DNA from: Histomonas meleagridis
Lineage: Eukaryota > Parabasalia > Tritrichomonadida > Dientamoebidae
Assembly (NCBI GenBank): GCA_020186115.1
Contig: WSYJ01000130.1
Location: 62,001-126,000, forward strand
DNA length: 64,000 bases
Direction of reading: 5' to 3'
Numbering within the stretch: position 1 is the stretch's first letter; the number at the start of each line of letters is the position of its first letter. The notes under the pieces were generated by a model, which worked only from the letters and a program-made list of their open reading frames with translations, did not search any database and was not told where the DNA came from. A program made the translations under genes and the position numbers. Below, piece after piece: positions 54,581-64,000 of this stretch.

Positions 54581-57097
54581 ATGAAATATTATGGTCGGAT
54601 AAACAAAAGTATGAATGAACCTTTTTTCACCAATCTTTCTCTTTCAGGAATAGTTGCTGATGCATTGCATCTAAGCGATTTATTTGTTCATTTTCATACC
54701 GAGAGTAGTGAAACGATAAATTTTAAGGAAGAGGAATTAAAGATAATTTTACCATTTTTATTTTTCCATCCACAATTACTTCGCTTATATAGGTCACAAA
54801 TCAACTCTTTTCAGTACACTTCTTTTCGCTTAACTCAAATGAGAGAACTTTTTGAGTCACCTATTCTTGATAATTCTTATTTACCAAATACATTCGAAGA
54901 ATGTCGTGACTCAAGTACAAGGCTTCTTTTTCTACTGAATAGTCTTGAAAACGGTCATGATTTATCTGTTTTTCGACTTCATCAATATGACCAATATTTT
55001 TCAGATGCAATTCCAATTTTATATGCACGCTTTAGTGATCAATTCCCAATGGCAACTTTTATTTCAGCATCTGTTCAAGTAGGTGACATGTCAATTTTAT
55101 CTTTATCATTTTGTTTTCCGAATTTCATATGTCCAATTTTCCGAGCGGGATTACGATTTAACACCTCTCCGACCTTAATTTCTTCCTTAGTTTCGCTTTC
55201 ACCTAATCATCGAACAACCCTTCTTCATTATATCCAATCATTTCATCAAATTTATACATTTTTATCCATTAAACTATTTCCTGATACGTGTCCTCTTTTA
55301 ATTATTCCTCATTTAGGGAAAATTCATTCTAATTCGGGAATCGAAGAAATCAAACAAGAGCTTTACTTAATTCGAGAACGAAGTAATTTATCGCCCAAAT
55401 ATTATTTAGCATATTCTATGTGTTGTGGTATCTTAAGTAGTATCACAGAAGAAGATTTAAGTGTTTTAACCAAATGTAAAGACGACATTTTATTAATTTG
55501 CTTATCATTTTTAGTTGACAATGTCTATTCTAATGTTTTTAATGATTTTATTCGACGCTTTCAGAAGACATCTGAGTCCACATCATTTATGTTATGTTCC
55601 ATTTGTGACAAGAAATTAAATCGCAACGAAATCTTATTAGAAAAGATCCAAAAACATTTCGGCAATAATATAAATTGGGAAATTAAATCGACATTTTCGA
55701 ATTATTTTTTCAAGCAATTCGATATAAGTCAATTTGATATTTCATCATTTGGCGATGGTAATTCATCATTATATATAATTGGTACAATGATTGATGATAT
55801 TGGTGCTTTTAAATCCATTGAATATATTCCACAAATATTTAACTCATTAACATATTTAGATCCTCCAACAATAGAATCGATTAATTCGATCATAGGAAAA
55901 CTTGGCAAAACTATAATTCCTGATAAACAAACAACTTATAATGAGTTCTATCGAGCTATAGATATTTGTTTTTATAATGTTAATTTCGATGATATAATTT
56001 CCATATTAAATAATCCTTCGCCTGCAATAGCTTATACAATATTACTATTAAAAGTCGAAGAAATTACTAACGCTAATCGAATGGCATCAACAAAACATAT
56101 TCATGACGTACCAATACGTTTTATATATTATTCCTCTTTGAATTTCGAAGGAGCGAAATCGATTTTTTTGTATTTTTCAAATTTGTGTTTTAAATTTGCT
56201 TCGAATCATTTGGTTAAATCTCAGTTTATGACAATGGATAAAACATTTTTCTTAAATATTGGATCACATGAATTATATTTACAAAAGTTAAAAGAAAGCC
56301 CTTTGGCTATTAATGAATTAAGATATAATGAATGGAAAGTGTTTCATTTCGTGAGACCATTTCAATTCGTAATGGATACTTTCGAAGCTTTAAAAGGTCC
56401 AATTGAAGTTAATCAACTTCATGAAGCTTTTGATTTCCCAAATGAATATTTAGAAAATAGATTTTTGTTGAGTATAATTTTTCATTGTATAATTGATATT
56501 TCTTGTTTTTATGAGAAAAAGAATTTACATGATATTGAACCAAATTCTTCTGCGACAATTTTGTTGTATAAAGTTTTCGATATTTTAAAAAATGATAAAA
56601 TTGATCATAACGTAGTTTGCCAATTTTTATATGATTTCCTTTCGATATCGCCTGTTCTGGTGGAAACTATTTTGTTTCAAGGGTTTGATAGAAGTTTAAT
56701 GAATTTCTTCGCTAAGAATATTCGGTTCTTCGACTTCTTTTGGCCAAATATTAAACAATTTATGGGAAGCGAAAGCATATCAAAAGAGAAGAAGACGTTT
56801 ATTTTCGAGTTTATGTCGTATTTAGCGATGTATTGTAACAACAGAAAAAGTAGACAGGTCTGCATTGAAATATTGAGTAGGATCACAAAATTTGTGAACG
56901 TGGATGAAAACAACATTTCAATGATTTTGGAGGCTATTACACGAATTTTTAACGTCTTCCCGGAAATTGTTCAACAAATAAATAATGCTTTGTTCCAAAT
57001 TAGAGATGAAATGGTAACGTTAAATCCAAGCCAAGAAATTATAGCACTAATTAATTTAACATTGGATAATATAATTGCATGTACTATCTCAAATTAA
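54581..57097 (+). CDS. Large unknown helical protein, 838 aa
   Basis: Starts at ATG 54581 (MKYYGRINKSMNEPF); an inner ATG at codon 11 is possible. Predominantly alpha-helical with short hydrophobic helices throughout, suggestive of an alpha-solenoid (HEAT/ARM-like) scaffold, no signal peptide or transmembrane segment. One CxxC appears (LCSICDKKLN). No catalytic motif recognised. Shares a ~110 base divergent promoter with the Tudor-like gene. The frame is intact over 2.5 kb, so it is a real gene. Confidence 0.75.
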   Translation: MKYYGRINKSMNEPFFTNLSLSGIVADALHLSDLFVHFHTESSETINFKEEELKIILPFLFFHPQLLRLYRSQINSFQYTSFRLTQMRELFESPILDNSYLPNTFEECRDSSTRLLFLLNSLENGHDLSVFRLHQYDQYFSDAIPILYARFSDQFPMATFISASVQVGDMSILSLSFCFPNFICPIFRAGLRFNTSPTLISSLVSLSPNHRTTLLHYIQSFHQIYTFLSIKLFPDTCPLLIIPHLGKIHSNSGIEEIKQELYLIRERSNLSPKYYLAYSMCCGILSSITEEDLSVLTKCKDDILLICLSFLVDNVYSNVFNDFIRRFQKTSESTSFMLCSICDKKLNRNEILLEKIQKHFGNNINWEIKSTFSNYFFKQFDISQFDISSFGDGNSSLYIIGTMIDDIGAFKSIEYIPQIFNSLTYLDPPTIESINSIIGKLGKTIIPDKQTTYNEFYRAIDICFYNVNFDDIISILNNPSPAIAYTILLLKVEEITNANRMASTKHIHDVPIRFIYYSSLNFEGAKSIFLYFSNLCFKFASNHLVKSQFMTMDKTFFLNIGSHELYLQKLKESPLAINELRYNEWKVFHFVRPFQFVMDTFEALKGPIEVNQLHEAFDFPNEYLENRFLLSIIFHCIIDISCFYEKKNLHDIEPNSSATILLYKVFDILKNDKIDHNVVCQFLYDFLSISPVLVETILFQGFDRSLMNFFAKNIRFFDFFWPNIKQFMGSESISKEKKTFIFEFMSYLAMYCNNRKSRQVCIEILSRITKFVNVDENNISMILEAITRIFNVFPEIVQQINNALFQIRDEMVTLNPSQEIIALINLTLDNIIACTISN

Positions 57098-57141
57098 TTT
57101 TATTAAATAAAAATTATTGTTAGAGAACTTGTGCTTATCAT

Positions 57142-57369
57142 TTGGTGTTAACTCATTTTCATTCATTTTACCATCGGGTTTCTGGTCTTGAATTGAGATT
57201 TGGAATTTATTTTCTTTGGCTAAGGTTCATTTTGGGGTTTATAAAAAGAGATCAAAACAGACATTTTGGTGCTTGTTACAAAGGTAACCTACAAATTGTC
57301 CAACTTTGTAAAAAAGGTGTTCCAATTGAAAATGATAGAACCGCTTTTCAGTGGACATGCGAAATTTAG
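57142..57369 (+). pseudogene. Ankyrin gene fragment
   Basis: The second half (FGACYKGNLQIVQLCKKGVP, then IENDRTAFQWTCE) resembles ankyrin units of the type YACxxGNLEIVQLLxxKGVPI. The first part is unrelated. A short relic, not part of the cassette family above. Confidence 0.5.
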
Positions 57370-57452
57370 TTATTGCTTCAAGAGTTTATCACCCTATTTA
57401 TAAATATTAAAAAAAATTATAATTTATTTGAAACTATTTAAAACAAAAACAA

Positions 57453-57920
57453 TTAACCAACTCGAAGGATTATATTCCACCCTTCAGGCGATTCAAATGG
57501 CATTGAAAGTTCCCCAATGCATATGTTCCATGATATATCTTCGATTTCTTGAGAAATTGATCCCAATGAAATCCATTGCGTTTCATTAGGTTTCCCACCA
57601 AGATCTTCTGAGTTTGCAATAGCAAGTTCATCAAAACTTTGATTCTCTCTTGTAATTTTTTCGAATATTGTTTCTATTTTTTGTTTCGCTTCTTCACTTG
57701 AAATTGTTGTTTTTTGCCCATTTGGTAATGTTGGGTCAATAGAATACTTGTGTTTAATTAAAATTTTTTTTATCGCAACTAATGGAGGCCATTTTGAAGT
57801 CATACCAGGGTAAGGCATTGGGCGAATCCACGTTGACTCACTTGTGACCTTATTAAAATAGTAAATATGTCCAGAATATTCTTTGCATTCCCTGAGTTCC
57901 CACTCGTAAGGAAGGTCCAT
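57453..57920 (-). CDS. Pin1-type WW + parvulin prolyl isomerase
   Basis: A 155-residue homologue of Pin1, which isomerises phospho-Ser/Thr-Pro bonds. WW domain at residues 3-34 (LPYEWELRE ... IYYFNKVTSESTWIRP), with the phosphate-loop Arg14 kept and Arg17 replaced by Lys. Parvulin domain at residues ~48-155 (AIKKILIKH ... SFDELAIANSEDLGG ... LGSI ... LSMPFESPEGWNIILRV). Relative to human Pin1, His59 aligns with Lys, Cys113 with Asp (as in non-phospho parvulins) and His157 with Asn; the double Arg that binds phosphate is not evident. Fold assignment is firm; catalytic activity and phospho-preference are open. Confidence 0.9.
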   Translation of the reverse strand: MDLPYEWELRECKEYSGHIYYFNKVTSESTWIRPMPYPGMTSKWPPLVAIKKILIKHKYSIDPTLPNGQKTTISSEEAKQKIETIFEKITRENQSFDELAIANSEDLGGKPNETQWISLGSISQEIEDISWNICIGELSMPFESPEGWNIILRVG

Positions 57921-58474
57921 ACGAGCCTAAATTAACGTTCATTTAATTCGGTACCCCCAAATTAAAAAGTGTATGAATTATAAACGGTCATATTGAAAAC
58001 TTCGAATCCGGTTTTCTTTATTATTTAAAGAAATATTGATTTCAATAAAAATTTAAACTTACCAATTGGCAGATACCAATATAATGTGATAACTCATAAA
58101 AATTTACAAAAATTCTACAGAGAATAATATATCACAGGCCTTAACGTTCAATTGCATGAAATTGACAATTATGCATAGAAAAATTTGTGAATTTATTCAA
58201 AAAGATTCTATCGTAAAAAAATGAAAATTTCTCCAAAAAGATGCATCTTTGAAAAATTCTATGACCTTAAGGTTAAGTCGTAAAAATATTCTAATAGATT
58301 ATCATATGCTTCTTTGACAAAAATAATTCAGTGAGTAATTGAAACGTATAGTTAGGTATATATATAAGCTTGAAACATACGGGAGTGCTTAATAATTCTA
58401 TGAAGAGCTTTTTTAGATTGAAAAAAATAAAATTAGATATAGGCATAAGAGAATAATCAAAAAACAGTAAAAAT
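57921..58474. other. Intergenic
   Basis: AT-rich. A 67-codon frame at 58291-58494 is hydrophobic by composition and overlaps the Hsp70 relic; I do not call it. Confidence 0.4.
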
Positions 58475-58803
58475 TTTACATAAAATATCTTCAAGCTGTT
58501 TGCTTATTTGAGTAAGTAACAATGATGGAGGATTTTCTCGTGTTGGTATAACGATTTCAAATCTAAATTTGAAATTTCCAATGATCCTTCTAATGATACA
58601 TTAAATTCCGATTTGGAGAGCTCATATGGATTTGTTTCATTTCCCATATGCATTCTATAACGCACGTATACAAAAGGGATTCTTTAAATCTTGATACATC
58701 CACTAGCTAGAACATCAATATCACCGTTTTTAAATACAGTACTCCTAATAAATGTTGTGCCAAAATCAATGCAGAGTACAAATTTCCTATTTTTTTTATT
58801 CAT
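58475..58803 (-). pseudogene. Hsp70-family N-terminal fragment, broken
   Basis: From ATG 58803 the minus strand reads MNKKNRKFVLCIDFGTTFIR, then STVFKNGDIDVLASGC, matching the first ATP-binding strand of Hsp70 (IDLGTT...V..NG....I.N). A TAA follows IKI after ~44 codons, but the frame continues recognisably (RIPFVYVRYR), then shifts by one to IVIPTRENPPSLLLTQISKQ and LEDIL, the equivalent of the EE(V/I)...L..L segment. Beyond that nothing is recognised. A truncated pseudogene. Confidence 0.65.
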
Positions 58804-59161
58804 TAAATAATGAAGTCATAAATGAACGTTACCTCTGGTGTCAAATTGGCATTAATTATTGAATCGATTTTTGTTAGAGTTACAATGAAAGTGTCAATAT
58901 CAAGTTTATAAAACTTCACAAAAATAATTTTTTTTTTTTTGCCATTATATAATAAACCTTATTCTTTTAGTAAATTATATGATGCAAATCGAAAAGAATT
59001 AGTGTGTACAATATCTTTTTGATTTTTATATGCATTGGCATACCCAAAAATTGATTTTAAGCCTGTTTTGAAAAAATTAGATTTACATTCCCTTATTAAC
59101 AAATAATCTAAATATATTATTTATTTGAAATCTATTCATTTTAGTAATCCCTAATATTCCA
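58804..59161. other. Intergenic
   Basis: AT-rich, with a run of ~14 T at 58928-58941. No gene. Confidence 0.4.
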
Positions 59162-61126
59162 TTATTCAGCATCGTCAAATCCAAAGAGATTATCTTCTGG
59201 CTTACATTCAAAACAAATGACTGCGATTATGTCTTTAATTGCATTCTTGAAGTCTTTCTTTTGTTGACTTTGAAGTGTTTCATACAACCTTTTAATGAAC
59301 TTGGGAAAATATGTATTAAATCTATTGATTTGTTGTTCATTTTGTGGATTAAATATTTGAAGCCACATGGAAATCGATTCTATCATTTTGTTATGTTGAA
59401 ATATGTGGATAAGTAATTTCCAATAATATTTCATAATAACTTTCGGAATGTTGTTTCTCATTTTAATAAAATCAATTAATATACACAGAAGATCTAAGTC
59501 ATATTTCTTCAAAATTTTGCACTTCGTTTGTATTATGAATCTTTCGATAGCTTTGATGATATTAATGTTTTCAATTGTTTCATAATTATTAAGAAATGAA
59601 ATACATTTACTCATTAAATAATCAATACGCCCCAATGCATTATTAAAATGTGAAGAAAGTAAAATTGCTTCACTAATTAATAATGGAATATCCATTTGTA
59701 TTGCAGGAACAATTAAATCATTAAATATTTGATCCCAATATTGTTCACATTGTGGGAAATTATCACGTAATCGACTTAAGAAAGTGAAATAACATGGTAA
59801 TATTTGTTTCCTATCAATGAATAACTTGAATATTCTATCAAAATTTTTGTTCGAAATATCAGGCATGTTTAAATCCAAAAATAGTTTAACAAGATCTTCT
59901 GGAACATTTTGATCTGGAATTATTTCACTTGCTTTTCTCACAAACACTTCATAATTAATTAAAACTAATGGTTGACGAATATTCTCTATACATATATCCA
60001 AATTAAATTTTTCATTTAATTCTAAGATTTCATAAAGCTTTTTCCATTCTAATAAAATCATTCGAACTTCTTCAATAGGAAATTCATTAGCATTCATCAA
60101 ATTCACTTTTTCGATGAAAGAATAATATATTCTTTCACCAAAACAATTCATGAAATCCTTAAATTGATAAGTTTTAATATGTTTTATTAAAAAATTTGCA
60201 ATTTTCTTCCAAAATTTCCAAAATTCGGAACATAATGGGAAAAATTTTATGAAATAATTTATCAAATAATTTATTATACTTTTATTTGGAGTTGCACTCC
60301 ATCTTTCGAAAATCATCATAAAATGTTTACTTGTAATTTTACCGAGGAAAAATTGTATATCAGATGAAGAAATAAATGGAACATCAAGGACAAAGCATAA
60401 TTTCTTTTGGAAAAATTTATTGAAGAATTTTAATGAATCTAATCGTTTGTAAAATACTATATAAACGAAACGAAGAAAATGAGGCGAATTAATGAATTGT
60501 TTCCATAACTTAGAGAAAATATAAAAAATGATGTTCTCATTACACCATTTATAGAAGGAAATACTATTGAATAGAGTTGAAATGGTTAATTCAGGAAAAT
60601 GCTGAATTTGTTTTAGGATAACATTTCCATTGCGAATATGATTTCTAAGCTCCAATCGACGTGTATGTGTGATGCGTGGCGAATTATCAATTACATTAAT
60701 AAAGCATGATAATATTGAAAATGATACATCTATGGGAATGTTTGGATGTTTCAAATGTGGTGGACGAATAATCTGATCAAATTCAACCCAATCTGGCATT
60801 TCATAGAGAGCAATATAATATAATGAGTTAAAATAGTATATATTCAATATTGTCTTTGAATTATTCGTAGTTATACTCTTTATTAGGTAATCTTTAATTT
60901 CAATTTTTCCTTCTGAATCAATTTTTCCCCATATATTTGGGAGGAATTTATCTAATATACATGCAGCCTTCTCAGGTGGTTGCGTTGTGATTCTATGTAT
61001 TAAGTGATAATTACCTAATTGATCAGTTACAAAATTATCTTCAATTCTATTAGACTCATCATCAGAGACATTAAAAGGAACAGGAGTGTCAATTGTTTCA
61101 AAGATAGACGCTTGGATTGATGGCAT
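59162..61126 (-). CDS. Unknown large protein, 654 aa
   Basis: Starts MPSIQASIFETIDTPVPFNV. Helix-rich, aromatic-rich (many Phe/Tyr/Trp), with repeated patterns of the form L..F...W..., consistent with an alpha-solenoid. No signal peptide. An acidic C-terminus (NLFGFDDAE). A truncated relative of its last ~75 residues lies directly upstream at 61344-61646, so the gene was tandemly duplicated. Family not recognised. Confidence 0.72.
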   Translation of the reverse strand: MPSIQASIFETIDTPVPFNVSDDESNRIEDNFVTDQLGNYHLIHRITTQPPEKAACILDKFLPNIWGKIDSEGKIEIKDYLIKSITTNNSKTILNIYYFNSLYYIALYEMPDWVEFDQIIRPPHLKHPNIPIDVSFSILSCFINVIDNSPRITHTRRLELRNHIRNGNVILKQIQHFPELTISTLFNSISFYKWCNENIIFYIFSKLWKQFINSPHFLRFVYIVFYKRLDSLKFFNKFFQKKLCFVLDVPFISSSDIQFFLGKITSKHFMMIFERWSATPNKSIINYLINYFIKFFPLCSEFWKFWKKIANFLIKHIKTYQFKDFMNCFGERIYYSFIEKVNLMNANEFPIEEVRMILLEWKKLYEILELNEKFNLDICIENIRQPLVLINYEVFVRKASEIIPDQNVPEDLVKLFLDLNMPDISNKNFDRIFKLFIDRKQILPCYFTFLSRLRDNFPQCEQYWDQIFNDLIVPAIQMDIPLLISEAILLSSHFNNALGRIDYLMSKCISFLNNYETIENINIIKAIERFIIQTKCKILKKYDLDLLCILIDFIKMRNNIPKVIMKYYWKLLIHIFQHNKMIESISMWLQIFNPQNEQQINRFNTYFPKFIKRLYETLQSQQKKDFKNAIKDIIAVICFECKPEDNLFGFDDAE

Positions 61127-61343
61127 AAGAAACCTGAAAACACTGAAAGCTATTAAAAAACGTCATCCATTGAAAATTTCAATAAAAATGCGGTTGTTTC
61201 AGCTGAAACGTTGTGCCATACACAGTTTTCATTTTGGGGCGCCCCTGTAATGATGTGGGAAAAATAAGTCAAGAAACATAGGCTTTTGTTTATACTCAAA
61301 AATGAGATTAAGGCAACACCCAAACAGGGCTTACATTCCTTTT

Positions 61344-61646
61344 TCACAATTCTTTTGATGTTTTCTTTATAATTTTCATCTGATGAAAGTGAAGTGTTAT
61401 TTTTCTTTTAAATTTTTCTATAAGCACTCTCAAATTTTTTGTTTTTTTTGTTGTGTTTAAACCAAAACGAATGACTGAAATTCTGTCTTTGATCGTATTC
61501 TTGAATTCTTTCTTTTGTTGAAGCTGAAGTATTTCATACATCCGTCTAATAAATTTGGGAAAGTATGGATTAAACTCATCGATTTGTAGTGCATTTTGTT
61601 TATTAAATATTTTAAGCCATTCGGAAATCGAAATTGATTTGATCAT
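61344..61646 (-). pseudogene. Truncated paralogue of the 654 aa protein
   Basis: Residues 2-67 (KSISISEWLKIFNKQNALQ, YFPKFIRRMYEILQLQQKKE, FKNTIKDRISVIRFG) match the end of the neighbouring protein (ESISMWLQIFNPQNEQQ, YFPKFIKRLYETLQSQQKKD, FKNAIKDIIAVICFE). Upstream sequence shows only a few more related codons before stops. The tail after the match is unrelated and basic. Confidence 0.75.
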
Positions 61647-61883
61647 TTCGTTGTATTGAACTAAATATATAAGTCATTGTTTTTCTTGAATCCATGTTTT
61701 GAGGAAATTGAATATTGCATTGAAAAATTGGTTTACAAAATATAAAAATCCGATACGATCAATTTCTTTTGGAGCACACAAACATTTGTGCAAGACAAGT
61801 TTTGCAACATTTAACTTAGTTTTGTGTCTTGTTTTTTCATACACATGTAACAATCATTATTATTTTATATTCAACGAATTAGT
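61647..61883. other. Intergenic
   Basis: Nothing recognised apart from a few residual codons of the paralogue at the left edge. Confidence 0.4.
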
Positions 61884-63220
61884 ATGATTTTTTTGATATT
61901 TTCTCTTTTTACATTTGAAATATTTGATGATGAAACAAAAACACTTACATTACAAAAACCAGAAGAATTTGGTAATTTAAAAGAATATGAAAATGTAACA
62001 ATATTTTTGATTATAGAGGGTGAAATTACGACAATACCAGAGTATACATTTTCAATTTGGATTAATTTAGCGTCTGTTAAAATTGGAAACTTAGTAACTT
62101 TAATTGGTAAGTCCGCATTTGCTAATTGCGAAAATTTACTAAATGTTACTTTTGGTGAAAATGTTAGGATAATTGAATAAGATGTTTTTTCTAATTGTAC
62201 TAAATTATCAAATGTTATTTTTAATGAAAACCTGATTACAATCAGTAATCGCTCATTTTATCAATGTTCGTCACTAAATAGTATTAGTTTATCAAATTCG
62301 ACAACTACTATTGGAGGATATGCATTTTATGCATGTGATAAACTTTCACACGTTATTTTGGGGAAAAATATAACTACAATTTGCACTCAAGCATTTTATA
62401 AATGCAAAAGTTTAACAGAGATTATTTTTAATGAAAATTTAATTGAAATTGACCGATTTTCATTTGCTTCATGTAAATCACTTGAAAAAATCAAATTACC
62501 AAATTCACTTTCTTTAATGAAATTTGCCATTTTTCTTTTTGCACGAAATTAACAGAAGTAATTTTTGGAAATAAATTAACGAAAATTGATTGTCAAACCT
62601 TTAGCTATTGTTATTAACTTAAAAAGATCGAAATTCCAAATTCAGTAAAATATATCGATGAAGAAGCTTTTATTTATTGCTATATATTATCTGTAGTTAT
62701 TTTAAGTGAAAGTGTGGTTTCAATTGCTAAGAAAGCATTTAGTGAATGCACAAATCTAAATTGCCTTTATTATTATGGTCACTCAGAACATAATGTTAGT
62801 GATGATGCTTTTATGGATTCTCCTATCAAATATGTAATGACATTAGGTTCTTATAATTCAACAAAATTTGGTAAATTTAATGTAACAAAAGGAACAACAA
62901 TCGAAAATTGTAACCCATGGTCAACACATACATTTACACAATCGAACTCTTTTACACAATCTAATACATTTACACAATTGAATACATTTACACAATCGAA
63001 TACATTTACACAATCGAATACATAAACACAATCATATATACCCACAAAAGCACCCTCATTTACTCAATCGAATACATCTTCTGTATCTTATACAAATTCT
63101 AATTCAATCACGAATTCAAATATTTCATCAAATTCATTTCCATCAATATCGAGTTCAAAAACTATAGCACTTGCTTTTGTTTTAAGTATTTCTTCTTTGC
63201 TAATATTGTTTTTGTTTTAA
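61884..63220 (+). pseudogene. BspA-like leucine-rich repeat surface protein, broken
   Basis: Predicted signal sequence MIFLIFSLFTFEIF, then TpLRR-type repeats of about 23 residues with the pattern IG.SAFANCENLLNVTFG.N. The frame closes at a TAA (about 62178-62180) but repeats continue in the same style (FYQCSSLNSISLSNS, FYKCKSLTEIIFNENL), with more breaks near 62545 and 62615. The C-terminus has a repeat of 18 bases encoding TFTQSN (62932-63023, ended by TAA), a Ser/Thr/Asn stalk and a hydrophobic anchor (IALAFVLSISSLLILFLF) with stop at 63218-63220. BspA-like proteins are abundant on trichomonad surfaces; this copy cannot be made as it stands. Confidence 0.85.
62932..63023. repeat. 18 bp tandem repeat, TFTQSN
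   Basis: Five units of ACATTTACACAATCGAAT type in the stalk-coding part of the BspA-like gene. Confidence 0.85.
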
Positions 63221-63552
63221 ATATCATTTATATTTTTGAATTCATATAAACATAATAATATTCACTAATATCATTTCTAAAACATAAGTATAAGGTAGTA
63301 GAACACCAAAGATTTTTGAAAAAACCTACACCTACCTATTTACAAAAAGTGAATTAAATTATTTTCTTATTTTCTATTTTTATATGAAATAATTATGTAT
63401 TTTCTTTATAAATTATGAAAATTGTCAATAATATCTGATTATTCGAGTTAAAAAAGTTAAAATAAAGAATTAATTAAATTTGTCTATATTGACAAATCCA
63501 AATTCCCCTGAACTTTCATATTCAGGATTATCAATGAACCCATACTCATTTT
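63221..63552. other. Intergenic
   Basis: AT-rich; no gene recognised. Confidence 0.4.
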
Positions 63553-64000
63553 TTATCTCATAAATTCTTCGTTGATTATTGCTCGTTCTGGGTCTGTGGA
63601 GAAATCAATATTAAAACCAGCAATTTCAAATGCTGAACGATTGTTTTCTGAAATCGTTGCTTTTTCAATTGACTTCAATGCCCTTGCAATTCGATCTATA
63701 ATTGTTCCTTTATTATATTTTGATGTTACTCTCAGCATCTCTTTTTTGAAGACTCCGAACGTAACAAAATCTAACGGTTGAAAGATGTGTGATGAATGTG
63801 GAGGCATAGTAATCAGTCTAATAATTTTTAATATTATTTTCTGCGAGCTTTTGAAGCAACTTGTCATCAAGTTGTGATGTGCAATTGTCATAAAGTATAA
63901 CTGCAGGTTCATTTTCATGTAATTCATTTTTTCTGATTTCTTTAACGTACTTCAGTATAGCTTGATCAATGTATTTAGAAAATAAACTTCCATTGACATA
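63553..64000 (-). pseudogene. pogo/CENP-B-type DDE_1 transposase, C-terminal part, runs off window
   Basis: Entering from 64000, the minus strand reads NGSLFSKYIDQAILKYVKEI, then AVILYDNCTSQLDDKLLQKL, which carries the second catalytic Asp (LYDNC-S). After a one-base frameshift near 63828 it continues LITMPPHSSHIFQPLDFVTF, then GVFKKEM, with the third Asp, and ends at 63553. This is the DDE_1 endonuclease pattern of pogo/Tigger-like elements. The first catalytic Asp and the start lie outside the window. Confidence 0.8.

Noticed and set aside
61153-61347. 64-codon minus-strand frame between the 654-residue gene and its paralogue
   Set aside because: No similarity recognised, Cys/Thr-rich, no start context; probably intergenic.

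Overview
The window is nuclear DNA of a parabasalid protist, most likely a Tritrichomonas/Trichomonas-type trichomonad. It is strongly AT-rich. Most single-copy genes are uninterrupted reading frames. Several genes have a TCA-pyrimidine-W initiator just upstream of the ATG. The gene families are trichomonad ones: ankyrin proteins with a DUF3447-like core, BspA-like leucine-rich repeat surface proteins, small Myb proteins, and mariner and pogo-type transposons. Species is inferred, not proven.

Layout. (1) About 35-19731 and 26887-46599 are the two arms of a ~19.7 kb inverted repeat around a ~7.2 kb single-copy loop. From the outside in, each arm carries a Myb gene, an SLC13-type anion transporter, a decayed reading frame, ankyrin gene ANK1, an ~805 bp Tc1-like element, a small unknown ORF, a mariner sitting inside ankyrin gene ANK2, ankyrin gene ANK3 and ankyrin pseudogene ANK4. 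The arms differ by single-base indels, tandem-repeat copy number, a ~149 bp deletion in the left ANK1 and a 176 bp deletion in the right mariner. (2) The loop holds a possible SP-RING-like protein with a Met/Pro/Ser repeat and a 1188-residue tail-anchored coiled-coil protein. The promoter and first 17 codons of the latter lie in the right arm and are duplicated in the left arm. (3) 46600-64000 is single-copy: ARPC1 (Arp2/3 complex), a divergent pair of ankyrin genes (ANK5, ANK6), two small unknown proteins, a Tudor-like/EF-hand-like protein, a large unknown helical protein, a Pin1-type WW-parvulin, an Hsp70 fragment, a large unknown protein with a truncated paralogue, a broken BspA-like gene and a broken pogo-type transposase running off the end.

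Two structures stand out. First, every ankyrin gene here has one long first coding block followed by 29-codon ankyrin cassettes that all stay open. They are separated by AT-rich spacers, most exactly 83 nt and nearly all 3n+2 nt long; at least one spacer lacks any usable GT and another lacks any AG. The last cassette ends in its own stop. Ordinary GT-AG introns do not explain this. Second, the large inverted repeat is arranged so that inverting the loop would rebuild the coiled-coil gene intact on the other arm, and its inner breakpoint lies in an ankyrin spacer with an AAAATTTA microhomology.

Caution: reading frames in the single-copy regions are almost all intact, while most frameshifts fall in the arms, each arm broken at different places. 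Either the arms are poorly polished long-read sequence or redundant copies are decaying. The larger differences show that the arms are not copies of one read.
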